DNA from: Nocardia araoensis NBRC 100135
Lineage (GTDB): Bacteria > Actinomycetota > Actinomycetes > Mycobacteriales > Mycobacteriaceae
Direction of reading: 5' to 3'
DNA length: 64,000 nt
NCBI RefSeq assembly: GCF_000308435.1
Contig: NZ_BAFR01000352.1
Span: 86,746-150,745 of the forward strand
This document shows positions 50,228-58,168 of this stretch, in pieces; position 1 is the first letter of the stretch, and each line of letters starts with the position of its first letter. A model generated the notes under the pieces. It was not told the DNA's origin and searched no databases. It was given only the letters and a program-made list of their open reading frames with translations. The position numbers and the translations under genes are program-made.

Positions 50228-50914
50228 TCATTTGCTCGCGAATGGTGCGTTGATCGTCGTGAAGTACTGCACCGCGGCCATGACCGCGACGGGTGCGGTC
50301 ACGAGAAGTTGGCCGGCCACGGTCCCGAGCGCGCCGACAGCGATGACCCCGCCGAGGCAACCGACCGCGGCGGCCGGAATGAAGGGCCCGAACAGACCGG
50401 CGATGGTCGCCGCGGCGACCGTCGCACCGGCGATTCCGCCGAGGACGCAGCCGACGGCCGCGCCGCCGAGACCGCCGACGAGTGTGCCGATCGTGGCTCC
50501 CATCGCGATGGTGCTGGTCATTCTGGACCAAGCGGCCTGTTCGCGGTCATAGGGTGTCTTCCACGGCGCCTGATCCTCGTAGGGTAGGGCGGCGGGCCGG
50601 TAGACAGCATGCTCGATGTCGAGTTGCGGTGTGAGAGTGGCGGTCCGGTCGGTGATCCGAGCGGCTATGGGGAAGACGAAATCGTCCACGCGAAAGGACA
50701 ATTCCGCGCCTCCCAATACCGAGCCGTCCGCGGCCTTCAGCTCGAACACATCGTCCTCGACGGTCATCGACCCGGCGTCCGCCGTGATGACCGTTGCGTT
50801 CTCGACAACCTTGACGGTCACGTTCACCGGAGCGTCCGGGGCTGCCGCGTGCGTTGTTCCGGTTGTCATGGCGATTGCGGTGACCAGCAGCGCCGATGCT
50901 GCGATTTTCCTCAT
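50228..50914 (-). CDS. Secreted hypothetical protein with glycine-zipper region
   Basis: A 228-residue exported protein. The signal peptide is residues 1-24 (MRKIAASALLVTAIAMTTGTTHAAA). A beta-rich N-terminal part with VDDFVFPIAARITDRTATLTPQLD is followed by a hydrophobic Gly/Ala-rich stretch (about 130-205) with repeated GxxxG patterns (GATIGTLVGGLGGAAVGCVLGG), as in membrane- or envelope-inserting glycine zippers. AAGGA precedes the ATG. Similar proteins are frequent in Nocardia; function unknown. Confidence 0.78.
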   Translation of the reverse strand: MRKIAASALLVTAIAMTTGTTHAAAPDAPVNVTVKVVENATVITADAGSMTVEDDVFELKAADGSVLGGAELSFRVDDFVFPIAARITDRTATLTPQLDIEHAVYRPAALPYEDQAPWKTPYDREQAAWSRMTSTIAMGATIGTLVGGLGGAAVGCVLGGIAGATVAAATIAGLFGPFIPAAAVGCLGGVIAVGALGTVAGQLLVTAPVAVMAAVQYFTTINAPFASK

Positions 50915-50995
50915 CTTCGTTCCTTTCTTGGGGTGCCTTCGAACCGATGGCGATGGGTTCGAGGCTGTGTGCCGACGGCCGGCTCGGTATGGGCC

Positions 50996-51640
50996 CTATT
51001 CGGTGATCGAGGCGGCTGCCTCGAAGAACACTGCGACGGTCAGTGCGCCGGGGTCGATGACGCCCACCGCGTGCACGCCGACGTAGCTCGCTCGGCCTTT
51101 GCGCGCGAGCATGTGCTCGGTCGATGCGGCACCACGTCGTGCCGCGGTGGCCGCCGCGCGCAGTGCGGCGGGAAGGTCGGCGTCCCGATCGGCCGCTTCG
51201 CCCAACGCGTTGGCGGCCGGCGCCATGGCGTCGACCATGGTGTTGTCACCCACCTCGGCGTGACCGAGGCGCTGTACGGCGTCGACTGCCGCGGCAACGC
51301 CGAGGGCCAGCTCCGCGAGGCGCACGCCGCGGCCGGGTTCCTCGACGCAGGCCGTTGCGATCTTGCGAAACCAGATGCCGAACAACGGCCCACTGGTACC
51401 GCCGGTGTGGAGGAAACCGTCGGATACGGCGGTGAACACCGCGGCCACGGAGTCGGGGTGCTGTCGTTCCCGCGCCTCGGTCACGCGGCGCAGCGCGGAG
51501 CGGAGGTTGGTGCCGTAGTCGCCGTCACCGGCGCGGCGGTCGAGTTCGGTGAGGTCCTGGTGGAGTTCTTCGATCCGGCGTGCGAAACCGTCGATCCAGA
51601 GTTGGGCGTCGTGTGTGTCGAGATGGCGTCGCATCGGCAT
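50996..51640 (-). CDS. dhaL: DhaL-type dihydroxyacetone kinase ADP/ATP-binding subunit
   Basis: A 214-residue all-helical DhaL domain. The Mg-nucleotide acidic cluster is in LDRRAGDGDYGTNL, and HTGGTSGPLFG is the second conserved loop; VGDNTMVDAM and the terminal GVIDPGALTVAVFFEA complete the family pattern. It phosphorylates the substrate held by DhaK. Its ATG overlaps the TGA of dhaK (TGATG). No DhaM phosphotransferase gene is present, so either the pair uses ATP directly or DhaM is elsewhere. In this cluster the substrate may be a short keto-sugar other than dihydroxyacetone. Confidence 0.88.
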   Translation of the reverse strand: MPMRRHLDTHDAQLWIDGFARRIEELHQDLTELDRRAGDGDYGTNLRSALRRVTEARERQHPDSVAAVFTAVSDGFLHTGGTSGPLFGIWFRKIATACVEEPGRGVRLAELALGVAAAVDAVQRLGHAEVGDNTMVDAMAPAANALGEAADRDADLPAALRAAATAARRGAASTEHMLARKGRASYVGVHAVGVIDPGALTVAVFFEAAASITE

Positions 51641-52689
51641 CACCAGGTCAAGGCGGATGTGCGCACGGGTGCGTCCCACAAGCGGAGGATTTCGTCGGTT
51701 GCGCGCAGCAGCGTGATCGAGCAGCCGTGCATGTCGAGCGCGGTGACGCAGCTGCCGACGAGGGCGCGAGCGGGCGTGATGCCGCGAGTTGCCAAAACAT
51801 CGCACAGTTCGTGGTGGACGAGCGACAACTCGAGCGGGTGCGCCGAGCCCAGTCCATTGACTATGGTGATGACAGGATCGCCCGTGGTCAGCTCGAGTGC
51901 GGCGACGATCGGGGCCACCAGCGCCTCGACCAGTTCTCGCGCGGGGCCGAACGGGAGGACGCCGGTGCCTCGCTCGCCGTGAATGCCGACTCCGTATTCC
52001 ACTTCCGCGCTCGACAATTCGAAGGACGGCTGGTGCTGTCCCGGATGTGTGCAGGCTGCCAGGGCCAGCGCCATGGTGCGCGCGGACGCTACGACCCGGC
52101 AGCCCAGGTCGGCGACTTCGGCCAGGCTCGCTCCGGCCTCCGCGGCCGCGCCGCAGATCTTCTCCACTGCCACGACGGCAGCGGTGCCGCGCCTGCCCGG
52201 ACGTCCCGTTTCCTCGTCGGACGGTGTGGTGGCGAGATCGTCGTCCACCAGCACGGTTTCGACCGCGATGCCCTCGTCCGCGGCGAGCTCGGCCGCGATG
52301 GCGAAATTGAGTACGTCGCCGGTGTAGTTCTTGACGATCAGGAGTACACCGTGTCCCTGATCGGCGGCCTGGATGGCAGCCAGGATCTGGTAGGCGGTCG
52401 GGCTGGCGAACACCGCGCCGGGAACCGCGGCGTCGAGCATGCCCACGCCGACGAATCCGGTGTGCAGCGGTTCGTGTCCGGAGCCGCCGCCGGATACCAG
52501 CGCGACTTTCGGCTGTTCCGGTCGGCGGGCGCGGATCGCGAAGGCCGGATCGAGGTGGCAGCGCACCAGGTGCGGGTGGGCGAGCTCGAGTCCGCGCAAG
52601 GCTTCGGTGACCAGGTCGTCGGGGTTGTTGAGCAGTGTCCGCCGCGCCGGGTTCGGCGCGGGAGGGACACGTTCATCGGTGCAGGGCAT
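51640..52689 (-). CDS. dhaK: DhaK-type dihydroxyacetone kinase substrate-binding subunit
   Basis: A 349-residue DhaK. The substrate-binding features are present: GGGSGHEPLHTGFVG with H72, the KNYTGDVLNF block, and H237 in GIHGERG, the His that forms a hemiaminal with the keto group. A longer start at 52740 would run through an operator, so the ATG at 52689 (GGAGG 12 bases upstream) is used; the ATG at 52701 is an alternative. DhaK enzymes act on dihydroxyacetone and, in several recent pathways, on tetruloses or 3-oxo sugar acids. The gene is divergent from the transporter with two IclR-type sites between. Confidence 0.88.
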   Translation of the reverse strand: MPCTDERVPPAPNPARRTLLNNPDDLVTEALRGLELAHPHLVRCHLDPAFAIRARRPEQPKVALVSGGGSGHEPLHTGFVGVGMLDAAVPGAVFASPTAYQILAAIQAADQGHGVLLIVKNYTGDVLNFAIAAELAADEGIAVETVLVDDDLATTPSDEETGRPGRRGTAAVVAVEKICGAAAEAGASLAEVADLGCRVVASARTMALALAACTHPGQHQPSFELSSAEVEYGVGIHGERGTGVLPFGPARELVEALVAPIVAALELTTGDPVITIVNGLGSAHPLELSLVHHELCDVLATRGITPARALVGSCVTALDMHGCSITLLRATDEILRLWDAPVRTSALTW

Positions 52690-52733
52690 GCGCTGGACCA
52701 TCCTCCGATAAGGCTGTGAGGCACAACACATCT

Positions 52734-52777
52734 GTCTCATTGATCGAGACGTTGCGTGGCGTCTCGATCAATGAGAC
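52734..52777. promoter_or_regulatory. Two inverted 17-bp operator copies between dhaK and the transporter
   Basis: GTCTCATTGATCGAGAC (52734-52750) and its inverted copy GTCTCGATCAATGAGAC (52761-52777) form together a perfect 18-bp inverted repeat with an 8-base loop. Each copy is itself a GTCTC-N7-GAGAC dyad. TTGATC is in each copy, so a bound protein would cover both divergent promoters. A close variant overlaps the start of the IclR gene at 61394-61410, which points to that regulator. Confidence 0.78.
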
Positions 52778-52890
52778 GGATCGGTTGCGGTCGCTTCCCG
52801 TTGGCGAGTGAACTGCTTGTGCGCTGCGATGGGTAGTGACCCAGCCCACACGTGGCGTTCGCAATGAAGCGTTTGAGAGGAGCGGTGGAC

Positions 52891-54270
52891 ATGACCACTG
52901 CCGAGGCCGCTATCGAGGCCAGCGTAATTCGCAAAGTGAGTTGGAGATTCCTGCCCTTCATCGGGCTGTGCTACATCGTCCTGTATCTGGATCGCCAGAA
53001 CATCGGCGTCGCGGCGTTGACGATGAATGCCGACCTCGGGCTGTCGGCCACGGCGTTCGGGCTCGCCGCCGGTATCTATTTCTGGAGCTATACCCTCTTC
53101 GAAGTGCCCAGCAATCTCGTGCTGGCCAAAGTCGGGGCGCGCCGTTGGCTCCCCCGCATCATGATCACCTGGGGCCTGGTCACGATCGCGACCGCGCTGG
53201 TGCGGGGGCCGGCCGACCTGTCGATCGCCCGCGTGTTGCTGGGAGTGGCCGAGGCCGGCTTCTCACCGGGAGCGCTCTATTTCATCACCCGCTGGTTCCC
53301 CTACCGGGCACGGGCGAGGGCCATGGGATGGATCGTGACCTTCATCTGCCTGTCCGCGATCGGAACCCCGATCTCGGTGCACATTCTGCAGCTCGACGGT
53401 TTGGCGAACATCTCGGGTTGGCGGTGGCTGTTCGTGATCACCGGTATTCCGGCGATCATCATCGGTGTCTTGTGCTATCGGGTGTTGAAGGACCATCCCG
53501 CGCAGGCGAAATGGCTGACCCCGCAAGAGCAGGCTTGGCTGCAGCAGACGATCGATGCCGAGCACGAACGTAACCAGCAGCGGCATTCCATGTCGGTACT
53601 GCGCGGCCTGACCGACGGACGTGTCCTGGTGCTGTGCCTGGTCTTCCTCACCATCACGTTCGGCCTCAACGGCTATGGCATCTGGATGCCGCAGATTCTG
53701 GCGAGCTTCGGCTGGAGCAAGCTCGAGATCGGCTGGCTGGGCGCGGTTCCGCCGCTGCTCGCGATTCTGCCCGCGCTGGCATGGACCCGTCGCTCGGATC
53801 GGCGCAAGGAGCGGGTGTGGCACTTCGTGCTCCCGATGCTCCTGTCGGCGGCCGGATTCGTCTTCGCCGCGGTGAATCTGCACACGCCGGCGGCCGCGAT
53901 GGTCGGATTCTGTGTCGCCGCCATCGGCCTGTACTCGGCGATGTCGATCTTCTTCCTGCTGCCCAGCGCCATGTTCAGCGGCGTCGCCGCGGCGGCCGGA
54001 CTGGCGCTCATCAACGGAGTGGGCAACCTGGGCGGCTATTTCGGGCCGCAGGTGACCGGGGTCATCAAGGACGCCACGGGCGGTTTCGCGCCCGCGGTGG
54101 CGTGCTTCGGGGTGGTGCTCGCGATCGGAGCGGCACTCGCCGGGGGCCTCAGCCGCAATCGGGACATGCGCCGGGCGCTGCACGAGCACTGGCAGAACGC
54201 GGACGCCGAACCGGCACCGACACCGACACCGACACCGACCATCACCGACAACCGAGGAGCGGAAAAATGA
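52891..54270 (+). CDS. ACS-family MFS transporter
   Basis: A 459-residue 12-helix organic anion:proton symporter. It opens LPFIGLCYIVLYLDRQNIGVAALTM, has SYTLFEVPSNLVLAKVGARRWLPRIMI in the first half and GLALINGVGNLGGYFGPQVTGVIKDATGG near the end. Relatives take up tartrate, hexuronates, aldonates or aromatic acids. AGGAG is eight bases before the ATG at 52891. The C-terminus has a short Thr-Pro repeat encoded by a tandem ACCGAC array (about 54215-54240). As first gene of the plus-strand catabolic operon it is the probable importer of the pathway substrate. It overlaps the next gene by four bases. Confidence 0.9.
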   Translation: MTTAEAAIEASVIRKVSWRFLPFIGLCYIVLYLDRQNIGVAALTMNADLGLSATAFGLAAGIYFWSYTLFEVPSNLVLAKVGARRWLPRIMITWGLVTIATALVRGPADLSIARVLLGVAEAGFSPGALYFITRWFPYRARARAMGWIVTFICLSAIGTPISVHILQLDGLANISGWRWLFVITGIPAIIIGVLCYRVLKDHPAQAKWLTPQEQAWLQQTIDAEHERNQQRHSMSVLRGLTDGRVLVLCLVFLTITFGLNGYGIWMPQILASFGWSKLEIGWLGAVPPLLAILPALAWTRRSDRRKERVWHFVLPMLLSAAGFVFAAVNLHTPAAAMVGFCVAAIGLYSAMSIFFLLPSAMFSGVAAAAGLALINGVGNLGGYFGPQVTGVIKDATGGFAPAVACFGVVLAIGAALAGGLSRNRDMRRALHEHWQNADAEPAPTPTPTPTITDNRGAEK

Positions 54271-54803
54271 GCCGAATGTTCGGGCCGATCCGGCAGAACG
54301 GATACGTCGTCCGAGACCTGAACGAAGCGATGCGCCATTGGATCGAGGTGCTCGGTGTCGGACCGTTCTTTCACATCCCGCGACTCCCGGTGCAGCAGTT
54401 GCGGTTTCGGGACGAGCCGAGCGAGGCCACGATCAGTGTCGCGCTCGCCCAGAGCGGCGGGCTGCAGATCGAATTGATCCAGCAGTTGGACGACGCGCCG
54501 AGCGCTTTCCGGGAGTTCCTCGACGCCGGGCGCGAAGGTCTGCATCACGTCGCATTCTGGACCACCGCGTTCGATACCGACTTGGATCGCGCGACCGAAG
54601 CGGGATTGCGAGTCGTGCAGTCCGGGCGATCCGGTCGCGGCGGCCCGGACGAGCGATTCGTCTACTTCGAGCCCGGCGGACATCCCGGCGCCATGATCGA
54701 ACTGTCGGAGATCAGCGGCGACAAGGGCCGGGTGTTCCAGAAGGTCGCCGCCGCCGCGAACGGCTGGGACGGCAGCGACCCGATCAGGGAGATGAACTCA
54801 TGA
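54267..54803 (+). CDS. VOC-family (glyoxalase/epimerase-like) protein
   Basis: A 178-residue vicinal-oxygen-chelate protein with two beta-alpha-beta-beta-beta modules. Metal-ligand candidates are the His in GLHHVAFW and the Glu in AMIELSE; the first module has QNGYVVRDLNEAMRHWIEVLG. The nearest look is to methylmalonyl-CoA epimerase-like and 3-dehydroshikimate/4-hydroxyphenylpyruvate-type VOC proteins (Glyoxalase_4). In this setting it may epimerise or isomerise a hydroxy- or keto-acid intermediate. It overlaps both neighbours by ATGA. Confidence 0.82.
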   Translation: MSRMFGPIRQNGYVVRDLNEAMRHWIEVLGVGPFFHIPRLPVQQLRFRDEPSEATISVALAQSGGLQIELIQQLDDAPSAFREFLDAGREGLHHVAFWTTAFDTDLDRATEAGLRVVQSGRSGRGGPDERFVYFEPGGHPGAMIELSEISGDKGRVFQKVAAAANGWDGSDPIREMNS

Positions 54804-55597
54804 CCACCGCACGAACCGCCATCGTCTCCGGCGGCGCATCCGGAATCGGACTGGCGACCGTCGAACGGCTGCTGCGCGACGGATGGCGGGTAGCCGTCGC
54901 CGACCGGGACGATACCGCGCTCGACCGGGCTCGTACCGGCTTGCGGGATCACGCCGAGCGACTGCGGTTCGTCCGCCTCGACGTGACCGACAGCGACGCG
55001 GTCGACGCGGTGGTCGACGCGGTAGGCGCCGAATTCGGGCCGGTGCACGGCGTGGTCACCGCGGCGGGCATCGCCTCGACCACCTCGTTTCTCGACAGCA
55101 CGCCGGAACGGTTCCGACAAGTCGTGGAAGTCAATCTCGTGGGGACGTTTCTGGTTGCTCGCGCGGCGGCCCGCCACATGAGTGCGGGCGGTTCGATCGT
55201 GACCATCTCCTCGGTGTCGGGTATGCGCGGGAGTCCGGGCCGCACGGCGTACAGCGCGTCCAAGGGTGGCGTCATCACCATGACGAAAGTGATGGCGGTC
55301 GAACTCGGCCCGCTCGGTATCCGTGCCAACTGCATCGCGCCCGGTGCCACCGAGACGCCCTTGGTGAGTGTGGCGCACACACCGGACGTGCGGGCGGCGA
55401 TCCTGCCCGCCATTCCGCTCGGCCGCTACGCCCGACCGTCCGAAACCGCGGAAGCGATCGCGTTTCTGCTGGACGAGCGCGCCGCATTCGTCACTGGCCA
55501 GACATTGACCGTGGACGGCGGGCAGACCGCCGGAGCAGGTTGGAGCCTGCGATCGGACCACACCGCCGTGGGGAAGGAAAACCGGTGCGGAAATTGA
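54800..55597 (+). CDS. SDR-family oxidoreductase
   Basis: A 265-residue classical SDR. The cofactor loop is GGASGIG (11-17); D35 in VADRDD suggests NAD preference; the catalytic residues are S138, Y151 and K155 in YSASK. It likely oxidises a secondary alcohol of the substrate. ATGA overlap with the VOC gene, and a 13-bp overlap with the following BKACE gene, show tight coupling. The last 25 residues after VDGGQ are a non-conserved tail. Confidence 0.9.
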   Translation: MTTARTAIVSGGASGIGLATVERLLRDGWRVAVADRDDTALDRARTGLRDHAERLRFVRLDVTDSDAVDAVVDAVGAEFGPVHGVVTAAGIASTTSFLDSTPERFRQVVEVNLVGTFLVARAAARHMSAGGSIVTISSVSGMRGSPGRTAYSASKGGVITMTKVMAVELGPLGIRANCIAPGATETPLVSVAHTPDVRAAILPAIPLGRYARPSETAEAIAFLLDERAAFVTGQTLTVDGGQTAGAGWSLRSDHTAVGKENRCGN

Positions 55598-56877
55598 TCA
55601 TCAGCGTGCATCCCAACGAAGGGGCGATGCGAACGCAGAATCCGCATGTTCCGTGGACCGCGGAAGAGATCGCGCAGGACGCGGCCGCCGCGCGGGCCGC
55701 GGGCGCGGCGATGATGCACTTCCACGCCCGCACCGCCGACGGCGGCGCCGATCACAGCACCGAGGGTTACGCGAGGGCTGTCCGAGCCATCCGGGAGCGC
55801 ACCGATCTGCTGTTGGCCCCGTCTCTGGCGAACGCGCCGGGCGCCACCGTCACCGAGCGGCTGGCGAACATCGTGGACAACGCCGGGGATTCGATGACCC
55901 GCGCCGACTTCCTTGCCGTCGACGCGGGCTGTGCGAATCTCGATCGCTACGACTGGCAGGCACACGAATTCCGCAGCAGCGACCGGGCGTTCGTCAACGA
56001 TGTCGGCAGCATCGCCCATGTCCTGCGCACCGCGCGCGAGCTCGGTATGACACCGCTGTTCGCCTCGTTCAACATCAGCTGGACGCGCGGTATCGAAGCA
56101 TTCCTCGACGCGGGTGCGGTCGACGGACCCGCATTCGTCCTGTTGGTGCTCGGCGGCCCGGAGTTCGTGGCGGCCCATCCCGGGACATCGGCCGGGCTGG
56201 ACGCGCACCTGGCCTTCCTGCCCGCTGGGAAACGGATCGAGTGGGTGGTGAGCGTGCACGCCGGAAATGTGCTCGACGTGGCGCCCGCGGCGATCGAACG
56301 CGGCGGGCACATCGCCATCGGTCTCGGCGACCACCCGCATCTCGAACTCGGCACGCCCACCAACGCGGAGCTCGTCGCCCGAGTACGAGATCTGGCGCAC
56401 GAATACGGCCGCGCGGTGGCTTCTCCGGCCGAGGCGGCCGAGATGCTCGGCATGCCGCCGGCCCGCCCGCGCATCGTGATCTCGCACGGTCCGCAGGTGG
56501 TGGTAATGGATTCGGTTTCCTACGCCTCGTCCACGGACGCCGGTCGCATCGTCGTCACCGGTTCGCACGGCGGCTCGAGCGCCGGCGAGTACGCGCGCCG
56601 ATACGCCGTCTCATGCCTGGTGGCCAACGACGCCGGGTTCGGCAAGAACAACGCGGGCATCAGGGGCCTGGAAGAAATCGACGCCGAGGCCATCGCGGGA
56701 GTCGCGGTGGGACATGAGTCGGCCCGCATCGGCGACGGCACCGACGTCTGGGAGAACGGGGTGATCACATTCGCCAACGCCACCGCGCGTCGGCAGGGTT
56801 ACACCCTCGGCGCGCGAGTGCAGGACGAGATTCGCCGGCTGACCGCGACCGGAACACAGGAGGTCACCGCATGCTGA
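55585..56877 (+). CDS. BKACE (DUF849) domain fused to an unassigned C-terminal domain
   Basis: A 430-residue two-domain protein. Residues 1-295 are a beta-keto acid cleavage enzyme barrel: SVHPNEGA, the metal-binding pair H45 and H47 in MHFHART, and GGHIAIGLGD near 241-249. In characterised BKACEs the last motif is GLED with Glu as zinc ligand; here it is G248. Residues 296-430 form a separate domain with VVVMDSVS, VTGSHGGSSAG, NDAGFGKNNAGI and GHESARIGDG; I cannot assign it, but the next gene encodes the same domain alone. BKACEs use acetyl-CoA to cleave 3-keto acids. GGAAGG precedes the GTG start. Confidence 0.85.
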   Translation: MRKLIISVHPNEGAMRTQNPHVPWTAEEIAQDAAAARAAGAAMMHFHARTADGGADHSTEGYARAVRAIRERTDLLLAPSLANAPGATVTERLANIVDNAGDSMTRADFLAVDAGCANLDRYDWQAHEFRSSDRAFVNDVGSIAHVLRTARELGMTPLFASFNISWTRGIEAFLDAGAVDGPAFVLLVLGGPEFVAAHPGTSAGLDAHLAFLPAGKRIEWVVSVHAGNVLDVAPAAIERGGHIAIGLGDHPHLELGTPTNAELVARVRDLAHEYGRAVASPAEAAEMLGMPPARPRIVISHGPQVVVMDSVSYASSTDAGRIVVTGSHGGSSAGEYARRYAVSCLVANDAGFGKNNAGIRGLEEIDAEAIAGVAVGHESARIGDGTDVWENGVITFANATARRQGYTLGARVQDEIRRLTATGTQEVTAC

Positions 56878-57284
56878 GACAGGTAGTGCATTCTGTTCGT
56901 GACCGGCGGGTGGTGGTCATGGACAGCCTGTCGCAAGCCACCGAAGCCGACCGCGATCAGGTGATCGTCGCCGCCTCCAACGGCGGCGCGGCGTCCGGCG
57001 CCGCGGCCAGGCAGCTCGGCCTGGGATGTGTCGTGCTCAACGACGCGGGTGTCGGCAAGGACGAGGCGGGGATCGCGGGAATCATCGCTCTCGACGAGGT
57101 CGGCATCCCCGCGGTCGCGGTGGGCCACCTGTCCGCCGAGATCAGCAATGGGATGGACACCTGGGACAACGGTGTCGTGTCGTTCGTGAACGAGACCGCG
57201 AAGAACGCGGGCTTCCAGGTCGGCGACCGCGTCCAGCAAGCCGTTGCGCGCTTCCTCGAGACGTTGCCGGAGCGGACGCGATGA
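56871..57284 (+). CDS. Stand-alone homologue of the BKACE-fused C-terminal domain
   Basis: A 137-residue protein of unassigned family, clearly homologous to residues 296-430 of the preceding protein. Shared blocks are VVVMDSLS, VAASNGGAASGAAARQ, VLNDAGVGKDEAGI, VAVGHLSAEI, DTWDNGVVSFVNETA and GDRVQQ. The fused copy has SHGG where this one has SNGG, and SARIGDG where this one has SAEISNG, so the two copies have diverged at the likely active site. The start lies inside the end of the BKACE gene and its stop overlaps the next start, so the three proteins are made together. It may form a hetero-complex with the fusion. Confidence 0.75.
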   Translation: MLRQVVHSVRDRRVVVMDSLSQATEADRDQVIVAASNGGAASGAAARQLGLGCVVLNDAGVGKDEAGIAGIIALDEVGIPAVAVGHLSAEISNGMDTWDNGVVSFVNETAKNAGFQVGDRVQQAVARFLETLPERTR

Positions 57285-58168
57285 CCGGACGCAAGGTGAT
57301 CATCACCGTCGCGCCGACGGGCGGACTGGCGACCAAGGCCGACAACCCGCAACTGCCCACGCAACCTGACGAGATCGCCGAAGACGTCGTGCGCTGCTAC
57401 GAAGCGGGAGCGAGCATCGCCGCGCTGCACGCCCGCCGCGCGGACGACGAGGCCACCTGCGACCCCTTGATCTACCGTGCGATGAACGAGCTGATCCGCG
57501 CACGCTGTGACATCGTGATCAACAACTCGACCGGCGGCGGGGTCAACGGAGACCTGCTGGGCTGGAACGAATCCGGATACCACGAGGTCCACTGGGCGGA
57601 ACGGCTGCGCGGGCTCGACGGTGGCGCCGACATGTGCACGCTGGACGCGATGACCACGTTCGCCAGTGTCGGCGGCCGCGAGGTTCTGCTCGCGACCCAG
57701 CCGTCCCGTGGCAGGGAACTCGCGGAGGGCATGCGCGCCAGAGGGATCAAACCCGAGTGGGAAGCCTTCGGGCCCGCACATCTGGTGCAAGAGATCGCCA
57801 CGCTCATCGGTGACGGATACGACTCGCCGCCGTACTTCGTCAATCTCGTACTCGGGCTGGACACAGTGTTCCAAGGAGCGCTGCCGTACTCGCCGAGGAA
57901 CCTGCAGATGATGGTCGACCTCCTGCCGGAGCGGAGCTTGTTCACCGTCAGCATCGTGGGCGATCCCGATATCGATGCCTTGGTGCACGCTCTGCTTCTC
58001 GGTGGGCACGTGCGAGTGGGGCTGGAGGACAACCTGCGGAATGCGGTGGGCGAACCGGCCACCAACCTGGCCGTCGTGGAGCGGATCGTCCGCGTCGTGC
58101 GCGAACTCGGTATGGAACCCGCCACCGCGGCGGAAGCCCGCGAAATGCTCGGATTGGAGCGATCATGA
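57281..58168 (+). CDS. BKACE (beta-keto acid cleavage enzyme, DUF849)
   Basis: A 295-residue BKACE. It has the usual VIITVAPTGG start, NNSTGGG near 81-87, NLVLGLD near 188 and the zinc-ligand Glu E249 in GGHVRVGLEDN. The metal-binding HxHAR motif is altered: the sequence is A48-L-H50-AR, so the first His is missing. Thus this protein keeps the Glu that the fused BKACE lacks, and the fused one keeps the His pair that this one lacks. It probably cleaves a 3-keto acid with acetyl-CoA, alone or with its neighbour. ATGA overlaps at both ends. Confidence 0.87.
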   Translation: MTGRKVIITVAPTGGLATKADNPQLPTQPDEIAEDVVRCYEAGASIAALHARRADDEATCDPLIYRAMNELIRARCDIVINNSTGGGVNGDLLGWNESGYHEVHWAERLRGLDGGADMCTLDAMTTFASVGGREVLLATQPSRGRELAEGMRARGIKPEWEAFGPAHLVQEIATLIGDGYDSPPYFVNLVLGLDTVFQGALPYSPRNLQMMVDLLPERSLFTVSIVGDPDIDALVHALLLGGHVRVGLEDNLRNAVGEPATNLAVVERIVRVVRELGMEPATAAEAREMLGLERS

